A stretch of 64,000 bases of DNA from CAYRFF01 sp964423575 (GCA_964423575.1 CAYRFF010000009.1:1-64000); one strand, 5' to 3'; shown: positions 15,474-24,462, counted from the stretch's first letter. The notes: generated from the letters alone by a model not told the origin. Numbers and translations: made by a program.

Positions 15474-16550
15474 TTATGACACCGATTTAACCGGCACTAT
15501 CCATCCGTGCGTATCTTCTGTTGTCCCTGCTCTGATGCCGTCTATGTATGCTTTAAGTTCTCTTGAAAGAGTGTAATTACTTTCGTCAAATGTTAAGTTC
15601 TCCTCGCCATCTGTGAGAGAAGCAACATTAGCAACTACTGCAGCTGTTCCACTACCAAACACCTCTATCAGTTCACCCTTGGCATATCGCTCTTTAATTT
15701 CATCCAGGGACAAGAGACGTTCTACGACATTCTTGCCCCTTTCTTTCAATACTTGAATCAGAGTTTTTCTTGTAATACCGCGGAGAATTGCACCATCGGT
15801 CATAGGAGTAACTACTTCATCATTAAAGACAAAAAATAAGTTCATCGTGCCAACTTCCTGAACATATTTGAATTCTTTTGCGTCAAGCCATAAAATCTGA
15901 TTATATCCTTTTTCCTGAGCGAGTTTAGCAGGTAAAAGTGAGCCAGCATAGTTCCCTGCAGCTTTAGCCTCTCCTGTCCCACCTACTGCAGCACGCACAT
16001 AAGTATGCTCAGCATAAAGTTTAACCGGAGTGCTGTAATATGGTCCTACAGGACATGTAAAGATGACAAATTTGTATTTTACAGATGGAGCAACGCCTAT
16101 GAACTCATCCGTAGCAAAAACAAAAGGACGCAGGTAAAGCGCGGATCCCTCAATCGGTGGAATCCAGTCCTGATCAATGTCGACAAGTGTATGTACTGCA
16201 TCGAGAAACAACTGCTCAGGAATTTCAGGCATACACATTCTTCTTGCACTGAAATTAATTCTGCTTGCATGCTCTTCCGGGCGGAAAAGTAAAGCCTTAC
16301 CATCAACTGACTTGGAAGCTTTCATTCCTTCGAATATAGACTGGCCGTAATGCAACGCCATCGTTGCAGGATGCAATTCAAGAGGTCCGAAAGGTTCAAC
16401 ACGAGGATTTGTCCATTCCGTTCCGTCGTAATCAGCCACAAACATGTGATCCGACATAACTCTTCCAAACGGAATATTTTCAAAATCAACTTCGCTTAGC
16501 CTACTTTGAGTAGTTCTTGTTATCTTTATATGATAGTTATTATCTTTCAT
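15474..16550 (-). CDS. ilvE: branched-chain amino acid aminotransferase
   Basis: A 358-residue PLP enzyme of fold type IV (IlvE, BCAT2-like), cytoplasmic. It catalyses the last step of Val, Leu and Ile synthesis and the first step of their breakdown. Seen: LHYGQSIFEGMKA near 66-78, RLNFSA-like RINFSARRM near 97-105, the PLP lysine in GEAKAAGNYA (Lys196), and FGSGTAAVV for cofactor phosphate binding. Full length. Monocistronic: its own terminator follows, and the gene upstream is divergent. Confidence 0.95.
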   Translation of the reverse strand: MKDNNYHIKITRTTQSRLSEVDFENIPFGRVMSDHMFVADYDGTEWTNPRVEPFGPLELHPATMALHYGQSIFEGMKASKSVDGKALLFRPEEHASRINFSARRMCMPEIPEQLFLDAVHTLVDIDQDWIPPIEGSALYLRPFVFATDEFIGVAPSVKYKFVIFTCPVGPYYSTPVKLYAEHTYVRAAVGGTGEAKAAGNYAGSLLPAKLAQEKGYNQILWLDAKEFKYVQEVGTMNLFFVFNDEVVTPMTDGAILRGITRKTLIQVLKERGKNVVERLLSLDEIKERYAKGELIEVFGSGTAAVVANVASLTDGEENLTFDESNYTLSRELKAYIDGIRAGTTEDTHGWIVPVKSVS

Positions 16551-16674
16551 ATTGTATTATGTTTTATAATATTTATATTGGCGCTGAATTTAATAATTAT
16601 TTCGCTTAGTACCTATTAGATTTGGACGTTTCTATAATTATCCGGCACCATATTAATTAGAAAATTAGAATTTT

Positions 16675-17109
16675 ATGACTGTTAAACTCTCTGCACCATT
16701 TTTCCCAGATGCAGTACAATTATCGGAACAAATTTATGTCGGCAAAGATGCAAAGGATTTATTAATTCTTGCCCATAGCGAGCAGAGTATCTTGGAAACT
16801 CACGAGAATTTGGTCAAGAATATTTTGAAATCCGTAGGCTACAATGCAGAGAGTGAAATTTATTTATCCTCTACTACCAAATCCCTATATAACGTAACTA
16901 CTTATTGTACGGAAATGGGCATCAGAAAAATAATCAGTTTTGGTAAAAAGCCTGGGGACTTTGGCTTTAAAGTAAAAGAAGTCAGTTATCACTTATTTAA
17001 TATCGGTGACCTTCAGCTCATTTATTGCGATGATATTGAGGCGATAAACGGAAGTAAGGAGCTTAAGAATAAGTTATGGTCGGCAATGAAAGAAATGTTT
17101 AATCAATGA
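16675..17109 (+). CDS. hypothetical protein encoded with rdgB
   Basis: A 144-residue soluble protein with no signal peptide or membrane segment and no family I can name. Predicted alpha/beta pattern: DLLILAH strand, helix SEQSILETHENLVKNILKSV, strand EIYLSS, then RKIISFG and LQLIYCDD strands. This resembles a small Rossmann-like fold of about 140 residues. Its stop overlaps the rdgB start (ATGA), so the two are translationally coupled. A DNA polymerase III accessory role (psi-like) is conceivable from the fold order but is speculation. Confidence 0.7.
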   Translation: MTVKLSAPFFPDAVQLSEQIYVGKDAKDLLILAHSEQSILETHENLVKNILKSVGYNAESEIYLSSTTKSLYNVTTYCTEMGIRKIISFGKKPGDFGFKVKEVSYHLFNIGDLQLIYCDDIEAINGSKELKNKLWSAMKEMFNQ

Positions 17110-17693
17110 ATAAAATGATTACACTTCTCTTCGGCACCGGCAATAACAATAAGATTCTAGAGCTTCAGAAACAGTTGCCTATGAATATTGAAGTAATAGG
17201 CTTAGCTTCCGCAAATATTCATACAGAACTTCTGGAAACAAGAGATACAATACTGGGAAATTCTCTGCAAAAGATTGAACAACTGATCGAATTATATGGT
17301 GACAATTGCATTACGGAGGATACAGGTTTATGTGTCCCAGCTCTGAATGGTGCTCCTGGAGTACATAGCGCTAGGTATGCAGGCCCGCAGAAAAACGATG
17401 ATGACAATATCGACAAACTACTTTACGATCTCAAGGATAAAAGCAGAGAAGCATATTTTCATACAGTTATTAGCCTGTACTGGAATAAGAAGATTTATAC
17501 ATTTGAAGGAAAGTGCCACGGTCATATTTTAACTCAGAGGCAGGGTGAAGGGGGTTTTGGCTATGATCCGATATTTATGCCTGATGGCTTCGATCGTTCA
17601 TTTGCAGAAATGAGTATGGAAGAGAAAACACACATTAGTCATCGCGGCATTGCGGTTGACAAGCTCATCGGCTTTATAAATGAAAATGTATAG
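17106..17693 (+). CDS. rdgB: RdgB/HAM1 non-canonical purine NTP pyrophosphatase
   Basis: A 195-residue enzyme hydrolysing dITP, XTP and ITP to monophosphates, which keeps deaminated purines out of DNA. Seen: FGTGNNNKILELQ near 9-21 (substrate loop), ITEDTGLCVPALNGAPGVHSA (metal-binding Asp and specificity pocket), GEGGFGYDPIFMP near 147-159 and SHRGIA near 178. An in-frame ATG three codons in is an alternative start. Coupled by ATGA overlap to the upstream hypothetical gene; a bidirectional terminator follows. Confidence 0.96.
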   Translation: MNKMITLLFGTGNNNKILELQKQLPMNIEVIGLASANIHTELLETRDTILGNSLQKIEQLIELYGDNCITEDTGLCVPALNGAPGVHSARYAGPQKNDDDNIDKLLYDLKDKSREAYFHTVISLYWNKKIYTFEGKCHGHILTQRQGEGGFGYDPIFMPDGFDRSFAEMSMEEKTHISHRGIAVDKLIGFINENV

Positions 17694-17727
17694 CTTTACT
17701 ATTTGCGTTCTTATATAAGTGCATAAA

Positions 17728-17759
17728 AAAAAGCCTGAACGTAGACATCCAGGCTTTTT
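17728..17759. terminator. bidirectional intrinsic terminator
   Basis: AAAAAGCCTG (17728-17737) pairs perfectly with CAGGCTTTTT (17750-17759) around a 12-nt loop. It is A-rich before and T-rich after, so it serves rdgB (plus) and the DUF1573 gene (minus). Confidence 0.9.
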
Positions 17760-17786
17760 CATCATCTAAAAAATTCAGAACAATTA

Positions 17787-18326
17787 CTAATCTCTTGTAA
17801 CGTGTGCCTTGAGATAAATAATAGTATTCGCTGGTTCTGTATTTGCTGTAATAGTTACTGATTTACTTACATCACCACTACCTGTAGCACTATATTCAAC
17901 ATCGATAAAACCACGCTTTCCCGGTGCAATCGGCTCTCTTGAATAAGAAGGAGCAGTACAACCGCAAGAAGCTTTAACGTTTGAAATAATCAATGGCTCT
18001 TTACCGGTATTGGTAAACTCGTACTTATACTGAGCTTTTTCACCGGTTGCCAATGTTCCAAAATCGTGTGTAGAATTATCAAACTTAATTGATGTAACCG
18101 GTCCACTTGATTCTGCAGGTTGAACTGTTCCTGAAGACTGTGCAGCTTGAGATAAAGAAGTCGCTCCTCCGGACACACTAGATGCGCCGGTTGCTGTCAT
18201 TGATTGTGAAGCTCCACTGTCTGTAGTTTCAACATTAGCAGCTGAATCCTCGTTTGCACATGATACAATAAATAGTCCTGCAAAGAGAACCAAAACCAGG
18301 CTTAAAAAATTCACATTTAATTTCAT
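17787..18326 (-). CDS. DUF1573 domain lipoprotein
   Basis: A 179-residue exported lipoprotein: MKLNVNF signal, hydrophobic LVLVLFAGLF and lipobox IVSC (Cys23). A Ser/Thr/Gly-rich linker (about 28-75) leads to one DUF1573 Ig-like domain with HDFGTLATGEKAQYKYEFTN and the Cys pair in KASCGCTAPSY. DUF1573 domains are common in Bacteroidota envelopes; function unknown. A longer in-frame start 60 nt upstream would break the signal peptide, so I use the ATG at 18326. A TAACTTTG promoter box lies upstream. Confidence 0.88.
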   Translation of the reverse strand: MKLNVNFLSLVLVLFAGLFIVSCANEDSAANVETTDSGASQSMTATGASSVSGGATSLSQAAQSSGTVQPAESSGPVTSIKFDNSTHDFGTLATGEKAQYKYEFTNTGKEPLIISNVKASCGCTAPSYSREPIAPGKRGFIDVEYSATGSGDVSKSVTITANTEPANTIIYLKAHVTRD

Positions 18327-18406
18327 AATAATATTTTTGCTTGTTTCAGTTAGAATTATATACAAAGATGCGACTAATAAACGCATCTACGAAGTAATTT
18401 GGTATG

Positions 18407-18414
18407 CAAAGTTA
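18407..18414 (-). promoter_or_regulatory. -7 box of the DUF1573 gene promoter
   Basis: Minus strand TAACTTTG matches TAnnTTTG, about 80 nt before the ATG. No good -33 box at 19-20 nt. A second weaker box, CATCTTTG, lies nearer the gene at about 18364-18371. Confidence 0.45.
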
Positions 18415-18429
18415 TAATAAAATGTTAAT

Positions 18430-20052
18430 CTATCCATGCAATGCATGTAAAAATTCTTTAATGCTTAATGTGTTGAGACATTCTGAACTACGTATGCCGG
18501 CCTTTCTGGCTACTTTCACTCCGTACTTTATTAAATCGATTTGGTCTATGCTGTGCGCATCCGGATTAATTAATATTGGAACGCCATATTCCCTGCACAG
18601 AGGAATATATTCCCAGTCAATATCAAGTCTGAGTGGATTAGCATTTATTTCTATTGCTACCCTATTCTCCGCACAAGCTTTAATAATTTGCTCGTAATCA
18701 AGCTCATAGCCTTCTCGAGTCAATAACAACCTCCCGGACATGTGCCCAAGTATATCCACGTGTGGGTTTTCTATGGCAGCAAGCAAGCGTTCAGTAGCTT
18801 GATTTTTGGACATCCCTAGATTACTATGCACAGAAGCAACGACTACATCGAGCTGCGACAGGCACTCATTGGATAAGTCCAATGTCCCATCTGTTAATAT
18901 ATCACACTCCACACCTGTAAGAACGGTAAAGCCATCCAATTCTCTATTAAGCTTCTCGATTGCTCCCACCTGCATATCAATTCGGTCCTCGGAAAGGCCA
19001 TTAGCATAAAAGGCAGCCTTACTATGATCGGTTATACTCAGATACTCAAATCCCTTTTCTATTGCTGCATCTACCATTTCTTCCATAGAATTTCTACCAT
19101 CACTCCAGTCAGTGTGCGCGTGAATCACACCTCGGATATCCTCCACTGCAATCAAGTCATCAATATTAAATTCAGCAGGAATATCTTCTCGTTTCATATC
19201 GCGCATTTCAGGAGGAATTACCGATAATCCAGCTTCCGCAAATGTCTTTACTTCACTTCCCTTCCATTCCAACCCATTTTCACTTATAAGCCGACCACCT
19301 ATGGATTCAAATAATGATTTCTCGTAATCATCTGAAGTACATTCTGAAATGATAAAAGGAATTTTACTACTCGGCAATTCAAAATAAAGATCATCCTTTA
19401 TTTTGCTAACTTTCCCTAACTCTTCTATTCGCTTATAAAATTCATCTCCGGCATCAATGACCAGCCAACCTATCTGATTAACAACCGGCATATTTCTTCG
19501 CAGCTCTCCTGTGAATTCGATTTTACCTGCAAAATCCTTTAACTGCTCATATAAGTCAATGTGAACGTTCATTGCCTGATACCATAACATCGCTCCTTTA
19601 CTTCTTCGGTAAAAGTCAATTTCCTTGATGAAGTTTTGTCTGGTTTTCTCACCAAAGCCTTTCCATTTCAGTGCAGTTTTATCTACGAGACTTTCGTACA
19701 GATCATCTATTGTAATAATATTTTGCTCCAGCCATAGAAATCTTATCTTACTGGCACCTAGTCCACGTATATTCAGAAAATCTACGACTCCCGGAGGAAT
19801 TTTAGCCTTTAGCTTATCCAATTGTGGCATAGTTCCTTCTCTGCAGATAGCTATTATTTTTTCAGCAATCGCATCTCCTACTCCTTCCAGCTGCAAAAGC
19901 TCTTCTTCCGACATAGAACAAAGATCTCCCGGAACTTTCCTAAGTATCTCATAAGCTTTTTCGTAAGACCTTATTCTGAATACCGACTCACCGGTAATCT
20001 TCATTAAATCTGCCAGCAATCTGAACTGCGATGCTATTTTTTTATTATCCAT
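18430..20052 (-). CDS. PolX-like protein: degenerate polymerase domain plus PHP phosphoesterase
   Basis: 540 residues in PolX order. The 8-kDa/HhH region (1-135) has LEGVGDAIAEKI and IRGLGASKIRFLW hairpins. A pol-beta-like nucleotidyltransferase region spans about 140-300, and a C-terminal PHP domain spans about 305-540 with HAHTDWSDG (His311, His313), TDHS (Asp342, His343), GVECDIL, SVHSNLG, GHMSGRLLL and NPDAH. The polymerase motif normally reads GSxRR followed by DxD; here it reads GELRR (182-186) then VVNQIGW, so both catalytic aspartates are missing (Gln193, Gly195). The PHP metal site looks complete, so 3'-5' exonuclease or phosphatase activity is likely and polymerase activity unlikely. 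Confidence 0.88.
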   Translation of the reverse strand: MDNKKIASQFRLLADLMKITGESVFRIRSYEKAYEILRKVPGDLCSMSEEELLQLEGVGDAIAEKIIAICREGTMPQLDKLKAKIPPGVVDFLNIRGLGASKIRFLWLEQNIITIDDLYESLVDKTALKWKGFGEKTRQNFIKEIDFYRRSKGAMLWYQAMNVHIDLYEQLKDFAGKIEFTGELRRNMPVVNQIGWLVIDAGDEFYKRIEELGKVSKIKDDLYFELPSSKIPFIISECTSDDYEKSLFESIGGRLISENGLEWKGSEVKTFAEAGLSVIPPEMRDMKREDIPAEFNIDDLIAVEDIRGVIHAHTDWSDGRNSMEEMVDAAIEKGFEYLSITDHSKAAFYANGLSEDRIDMQVGAIEKLNRELDGFTVLTGVECDILTDGTLDLSNECLSQLDVVVASVHSNLGMSKNQATERLLAAIENPHVDILGHMSGRLLLTREGYELDYEQIIKACAENRVAIEINANPLRLDIDWEYIPLCREYGVPILINPDAHSIDQIDLIKYGVKVARKAGIRSSECLNTLSIKEFLHALHG

Positions 20053-20065
20053 CTAATTATCTTGA

Positions 20066-20097
20066 TTTGAACTTAAAAGGTAAAGATATTACATTTG
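20066..20097 (+). promoter_or_regulatory. promoter of the MORN-repeat lipoprotein gene
   Basis: TTTG (20066-20069), 20 nt, TACATTTG (20090-20097): a full match to the Bacteroidota -33/-7 layout, 22 nt before the ATG. Confidence 0.75.
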
Positions 20098-20119
20098 CAG
20101 AGAACAAATTTTTAAGGAT

Positions 20120-20725
20120 ATGAAAAATATCATTTTAGTACTTAGTCTATTTATTTTAGTTTCCTGCAACAATGCCGGAAAATCCGGCAGTGGATCTTCA
20201 TCCGGTTCCGGTGAGACGATTGAAGGTTATACGATAAAAGTCATCAACGGTGACAGCATCGCAACTATGGAGGGGAATATCGTAAAAGTAGTTGAACAAG
20301 GACGAGTAAAAAATGGAAAGCGTGAAGGCTTCTGGGTACGCTATCCGGATAGAGACCATTCTCGTATTTCATCCTTAATCTACTTTCAGGGAGGCATATT
20401 TAATGGTCCATATTATCTGTACTCAGGGAATGGAGAACTTGAACTTGCAGCTAATTATGTCAATGGAAAACTTGATGGAGACTACACTAAGTATAAGTTT
20501 GGATATCCGGTAGAGCTCGCATTCTACATCGATGGCAACCTGCATGGGAAAAGGACTTTGTACTACACCGATAAGGATTTATATACCAAGATTCAGAAAA
20601 TTGAAAACTACAATATGGGGAAATATGACGGCTCTGTTTCATGGTACAATCCGGAAGGAGAAATGACGATGGAATATATCTACAAAAATGGTGAGCAAAT
20701 CTCCGGAGGAATTATTGAGCGATAA
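20120..20725 (+). CDS. MORN-type repeat lipoprotein
   Basis: A 201-residue exported lipoprotein: signal MKNIILVLSLFILVSC with lipobox Cys16, then a Gly/Ser linker (20-33). The rest carries four or five MORN-variant repeats of the form G..NG.R.G.W..Y, for example RVKNGKREGFWVRYP, YVNGKLDGDYTKY, DGNLHGKRTLYY and NMGKYDGSVSWYNPEGE. Such proteins are often annotated as YwqK-family antitoxins; here the lipobox argues for an envelope role and no toxin gene is adjacent. It lies 2 bp before the next gene, so the two are probably co-transcribed. Confidence 0.82.
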   Translation: MKNIILVLSLFILVSCNNAGKSGSGSSSGSGETIEGYTIKVINGDSIATMEGNIVKVVEQGRVKNGKREGFWVRYPDRDHSRISSLIYFQGGIFNGPYYLYSGNGELELAANYVNGKLDGDYTKYKFGYPVELAFYIDGNLHGKRTLYYTDKDLYTKIQKIENYNMGKYDGSVSWYNPEGEMTMEYIYKNGEQISGGIIER

Positions 20726-20727
20726 GA

Positions 20728-21186
20728 ATGGATATTTTAAAGTATAAGGATTATTTAAAATTTGCCGTAAGGCAGGGTAAACAGTCCATTTACGATCCCA
20801 ATAATAAACAGTGGAGAAAACTCGAGCCTGAAGAACTTGTCAGGCAGTGTCTGTATCAGTTTCTCATAAGAGAGAAGCAAGTACCTGAACACATGATAAA
20901 AATCGAGTATAGTCTACATTTTATCGATCATGCTTTTAGGGCTGATCTCGTGATTTTCGACAGGAAGGGAAAGATTCTTGCAATCGCGGAGTGCAAATCA
21001 TTTAAACTGACACTTCAGCAAAAACACCTCGATCAGATTGCGCTGTACAATCAGAAGATTAAAGCAGATTTCCTCATTCTGACGAATGGAAGAGAAAGTC
21101 TTCTCTACAATACTAAAAACATGGCAAATTCTATGGATTTAATGGAATTCCCCTGCTATTCAGAGCTTATTTCCAGCGAAGCATAA
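20728..21186 (+). CDS. HsdR_N-like PD-(D/E)xK nuclease-fold protein
   Basis: A 152-residue cytoplasmic protein similar to the N-terminal nuclease domain of type I restriction subunit R (HSDR_N_2 type). Core: LVRQCLYQFLIREKQVP, then ADLVIFDRKGKILAIAECKS, which supplies the D...ExK catalytic pattern (Asp about 72, Glu/Cys/Lys about 88-90), then ALYNQKIKADFLILTNG. This stand-alone form is widespread in Bacteroidota as a single gene. No hsdM or hsdS genes are nearby, so it is unlikely to be a restriction enzyme; its substrate is unknown. Confidence 0.78.
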   Translation: MDILKYKDYLKFAVRQGKQSIYDPNNKQWRKLEPEELVRQCLYQFLIREKQVPEHMIKIEYSLHFIDHAFRADLVIFDRKGKILAIAECKSFKLTLQQKHLDQIALYNQKIKADFLILTNGRESLLYNTKNMANSMDLMEFPCYSELISSEA

Positions 21187-21284
21187 ACCGGTCTCCCGCT
21201 GTCAAAAATTCTAAGCAATAAAAGTGTAAATTGCTTGATAATTTAGTACATTGGCAATCCAATTTAAGTTTTGACATTGTTAGT

Positions 21285-22229
21285 ATGAAGGAAGAAAAAA
21301 TATTGCTGACCGGCGGTGGTGGTCAGCTGGGAACTGTTCTAAGACAAGCCCTAAATGAAAAGTATGGTACTCAGAATGTTATTCTTTCCGATGTGAGAGA
21401 AATTGAGTCAGATGACAATCCGTTTGAAATATTGAACGTAGCAGATTACGAGGATGTAGTGAAGATTATTAAAAAGCACAAAGTCACTAAGATCTTTCAT
21501 CTGGCGGCAATTTTATCGGCATCCGGAGAAGCCAATCCCGCTCTTACCAGAATGGTAAATTCAACCGGTTTCTTTAATATTCTTACTGCATCGGTAGAAT
21601 GCAATGTGGGCCAAGTATTTTACCCAAGTTCTATTGCTGTATTCGGTCCCGAAGTCCCCAAGGAAGCTCCACAGGATACAATGGTCTTACCCACTACTGT
21701 ATATGGCGTTACTAAGATTAACGGAGAAAAATGGGCTCATTATTTCCACCAGCGATATGGGCTCGATGTGAGGAGCCTGAGATATCCCGGGGTAATCGGT
21801 TATCAGAGTATGCCGGGAGGAGGAACTACGGATTATGCTGTCACTATTTTCCATAGTGCATTAAAAAAGGAAAAATTTGGCTGTTTTCTGGCAGCAAAGG
21901 AATATCTTCCGATGATATATATGGATGACGCAATTAGGGCGACACTTGAATTAATGGATGCAGATGAACGAAATATCAAGACTCGGCATTCTTATAATAT
22001 ATCGGGGCTTAGTTTCTGTCCGGAAGAGCTTGCAGCTGAAATTAAAAAACATGTGCCGGACTTCGAGATTGATTTTATCCCTGATGAAAGGCAGATCATA
22101 GCCTCTAGCTGGCCGGACATCATTCTGGATGATGAAGCCAGAGCCGATTGGAACTGGAAGCCGAGATATGACCTTGCAGCCATGGTAGAAGACATGTTTA
22201 AAAACTTATCTATAAAGTATAAAAAGTAA
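21285..22229 (+). CDS. NAD-dependent L-threonine 3-dehydrogenase, epimerase (SDR) type
   Basis: A 314-residue extended short-chain dehydrogenase: NAD-binding ILLTGGGGQLGTVL near 6-19 and catalytic YGVTKINGEKWA (YxxxK near 145-149). It oxidises L-threonine to 2-amino-3-ketobutyrate, as the adjacent kbl gene strongly suggests; the substrate is inferred from that pairing. I use ATG 21285. A TTG 54 nt earlier would add an extension not expected before the Rossmann motif. Gap to kbl is 4 bp. Confidence 0.88.
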   Translation: MKEEKILLTGGGGQLGTVLRQALNEKYGTQNVILSDVREIESDDNPFEILNVADYEDVVKIIKKHKVTKIFHLAAILSASGEANPALTRMVNSTGFFNILTASVECNVGQVFYPSSIAVFGPEVPKEAPQDTMVLPTTVYGVTKINGEKWAHYFHQRYGLDVRSLRYPGVIGYQSMPGGGTTDYAVTIFHSALKKEKFGCFLAAKEYLPMIYMDDAIRATLELMDADERNIKTRHSYNISGLSFCPEELAAEIKKHVPDFEIDFIPDERQIIASSWPDIILDDEARADWNWKPRYDLAAMVEDMFKNLSIKYKK

Positions 22230-22233
22230 AATT

Positions 22234-23421
22234 ATGTTTGAGAATGTAAGAGAAGATTTAAAGAAGGAACTTCAGGAGCTGAAAGAGGCCGGATTATATA
22301 AATTAGAGCGGGTTATTACAACACCGCAAGCTGCCGAGATTAAGACGACACAAGGATTGGATGTGCTTAATTTCTGCGCCAATAATTATCTTGGTTTAAG
22401 CTCATATCCCGAAGTATTACAAGCAGCAAAAGACACACTTGATTCCCATGGATTTGGGATGTCTTCTGTGCGGTTCATCTGTGGTACTCAGGATATCCAT
22501 AAGGAGTTAGAGAGAAAAATCGCTGATTTTGTCGGCCAAGAAGATGCAATTCTCTATGCAGCTGCTTTTGATGCCAACGGAGGCCTGTTTGAACCTTTAT
22601 TAACCGCTGAAGATGCCGTTATATCCGACAGTTTAAATCACGCTTCCATAATCGATGGAATCAGATTATCCAAAGCAGCAAGATATCGCTACAAGAATAA
22701 CGATATGGCAGACCTGGAAGAGAAACTAAAAGAAGCACAAGGTGCGAGAAGACGCTTAATCGCCACAGATGGAGTTTTCTCAATGGATGGTTATATAGCT
22801 CAATTGGACAAAATATGTGACTTGGCAGATAAATACGACGCGATGGTCATGGTCGATGATTGCCATGCTACCGGGTTCATGGGTAAAACAGGCCGTGGTA
22901 CTCCTGAATTTTGTGGAGTAATGGACAGAGTCGACATCATTACAGGAACCTTTGGTAAAGCTCTGGGTGGTGCATCAGGTGGCTTTACTGCAGCAAGGAA
23001 AGAGATCGTAGATATCCTTAGACAGAAATCACGTCCTTACCTCTTTTCTAATACGCTTGCTCCGGCAATTGTCGGTGCTTCACTCAAGGTTCTCGACATG
23101 CTGACTACCTCCACGGAGTTGCGTGATAAGCTCGAGCGCAATGCGCTTCATTTCCGCACAAAGATGAAAGAAGCAGGATTTGACATTCTTGATGGAACGC
23201 ATCCTATCGTACCGGTGATGTTATATGATGCTCCACTAAGTCAGAAATTCTCAGAGAAACTCCTGGATAAGGGGATTTACGTTATAGGTTTCTTTTATCC
23301 GGTTGTACCTGCAGGACAAGCTCGTATCAGAGTTCAGCTTTCTGCAGCGCATACGCCTGAACAGATTGACCTTGCAGTAAAAGCATTTACAGAGGTAGGA
23401 AAAGAACTTGGTGTAATTTAA
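22234..23421 (+). CDS. kbl: glycine C-acetyltransferase (2-amino-3-ketobutyrate CoA ligase)
   Basis: A 395-residue PLP enzyme of the alpha-oxoamine synthase family. It converts 2-amino-3-ketobutyrate plus CoA to glycine and acetyl-CoA. Seen: FCANNYLGLSSYPEV near 47-61, SVRFICGTQDIHKELE near 78-93, DSLNHASIIDG near 132-142, VMVDDCHATGFMG near 205-217 and the PLP lysine in TFGKALGGASGG (Lys242). With the preceding dehydrogenase it forms the two-step threonine-to-glycine pathway. Confidence 0.95.
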   Translation: MFENVREDLKKELQELKEAGLYKLERVITTPQAAEIKTTQGLDVLNFCANNYLGLSSYPEVLQAAKDTLDSHGFGMSSVRFICGTQDIHKELERKIADFVGQEDAILYAAAFDANGGLFEPLLTAEDAVISDSLNHASIIDGIRLSKAARYRYKNNDMADLEEKLKEAQGARRRLIATDGVFSMDGYIAQLDKICDLADKYDAMVMVDDCHATGFMGKTGRGTPEFCGVMDRVDIITGTFGKALGGASGGFTAARKEIVDILRQKSRPYLFSNTLAPAIVGASLKVLDMLTTSTELRDKLERNALHFRTKMKEAGFDILDGTHPIVPVMLYDAPLSQKFSEKLLDKGIYVIGFFYPVVPAGQARIRVQLSAAHTPEQIDLAVKAFTEVGKELGVI

Positions 23422-23455
23422 GCCGACTTGATCATCGGATTAAATGATTGGATAT

Positions 23456-23812
23456 TCATTCGCGGATTTCATCATCCAGAATCTCTTTTAAGCGATTAAG
23501 GCTATCGAGTATGGTAGCATATATTTCCTGTGCCTGACCGGGATTATCATAAAGCCGGTCGGTATAGGAGGTGTAATCCTGCTCGGTCATATCATGCAGT
23601 TTAAATATCTGTTGATAATATACTTTCTTAAGAGAATCTCTCTGCCGCAGAGGTGCATTCTCGACAGCAGAATCAGCAATTAAAATATCGAGAAAAACGG
23701 ATTGAAATTTTTGCTTTTCAGCAAATGATAGGCTGGTATCGCTGTTACAGGCTGTTATTGTAAACAGGAAAATCAAGCTTATTAAAGAAAAGTATTTGAT
23801 AGTGTTTTTCAT
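23456..23812 (-). CDS. DUF4296 lipoprotein
   Basis: A 118-residue lipoprotein: signal with lipobox ITAC (Cys22), then a helical DUF4296 domain with FLDILIADSAV and YYQQIFKLHDMTEQDY. The family is restricted to Bacteroidota; function unknown. Its start codon overlaps the stop of the sixA-like gene by 4 bp, so they form one transcript. It converges with kbl across a 34-bp gap. Confidence 0.85.
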   Translation of the reverse strand: MKNTIKYFSLISLIFLFTITACNSDTSLSFAEKQKFQSVFLDILIADSAVENAPLRQRDSLKKVYYQQIFKLHDMTEQDYTSYTDRLYDNPGQAQEIYATILDSLNRLKEILDDEIRE

Positions 23813-24315
23813 CCTGTCAGAATTAGTTTTCTAGGTTCAGTAAAATTCTCCAGTGTTGCACAACAGGATTTCCATTCATTCCACTTGCTTTCGCTACGCA
23901 TTACAGCTAGGCTTGCCGGCGGGAAATTCATAAGTGGTCTATCATCAATAAAATGATTGACAAGACTTAAGGCAGCAGGGTTATGCCCGATTATCATAGC
24001 ATGTTCCACGGAATCATCCCATGAGTGAATAATATCGATCAGAACATCCGCTGGAGCATTATATATATCCTGATTATAATGTACTTCATTAAAACTCTCT
24101 CCCCAGAGTTTTAAAAAATATCCGGCAGTTTCTCTGGTACGTACAGCAGTACTTACTTCCATTTTGTCAGGAACGAAAGAATACACTTTACAATAGAAGT
24201 TACTTATGAGTTCTGCTTCTGACCTGCCTCTCGCACTCAGTTTACGATTAAAGTCATCAGTAAAGCCACCGGAAGGTAAAGCATCGGCATGTCGTATTAT
24301 GGTCAGTGTTTTCAT
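23809..24315 (-). CDS. SixA-like histidine phosphatase
   Basis: A 168-residue branch-2 histidine phosphatase. It starts MKTLTIIRHADA with the catalytic Arg8-His9; a second Arg (STAVRTRETAGYF) lies near 60 and the second His in IIGHNPAAL near 117. SixA removes phosphate from phospho-histidine in phosphorelay proteins; the true substrate here is not known. First gene of a two-gene operon with the DUF4296 lipoprotein. Confidence 0.87.
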   Translation of the reverse strand: MKTLTIIRHADALPSGGFTDDFNRKLSARGRSEAELISNFYCKVYSFVPDKMEVSTAVRTRETAGYFLKLWGESFNEVHYNQDIYNAPADVLIDIIHSWDDSVEHAMIIGHNPAALSLVNHFIDDRPLMNFPPASLAVMRSESKWNEWKSCCATLENFTEPRKLILTG

Positions 24316-24401
24316 TCTTAATCAATCAACTTGATTCTTATGCAATAGTTGCGATTCACCCCGCTATCAAAAGAAAAAGAAAAGTATTTAAATAAGTTCC
24401 T

Positions 24402-24409
24402 TATCTTTA
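24402..24409 (+). promoter_or_regulatory. possible -7 box upstream of the 450-residue hypothetical gene
   Basis: TATCTTTA has one mismatch to TAnnTTTG, 53 nt before the start codon. No clear -33 box. Confidence 0.35.
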
Positions 24410-24462
24410 CTTCTTAGCCACTACCGGCAGTTATTCAAAGGATAAATTTAAGTTCTTAAACC

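Noticed and set aside
20120..20725. Toxin-antitoxin module from the YwqK/MORN label
   Set aside because: The protein has a lipobox and no adjacent toxin gene.
20728..21186. Type I restriction system
   Set aside because: Only an HsdR_N-like single domain; no hsdM, hsdS or helicase region nearby.
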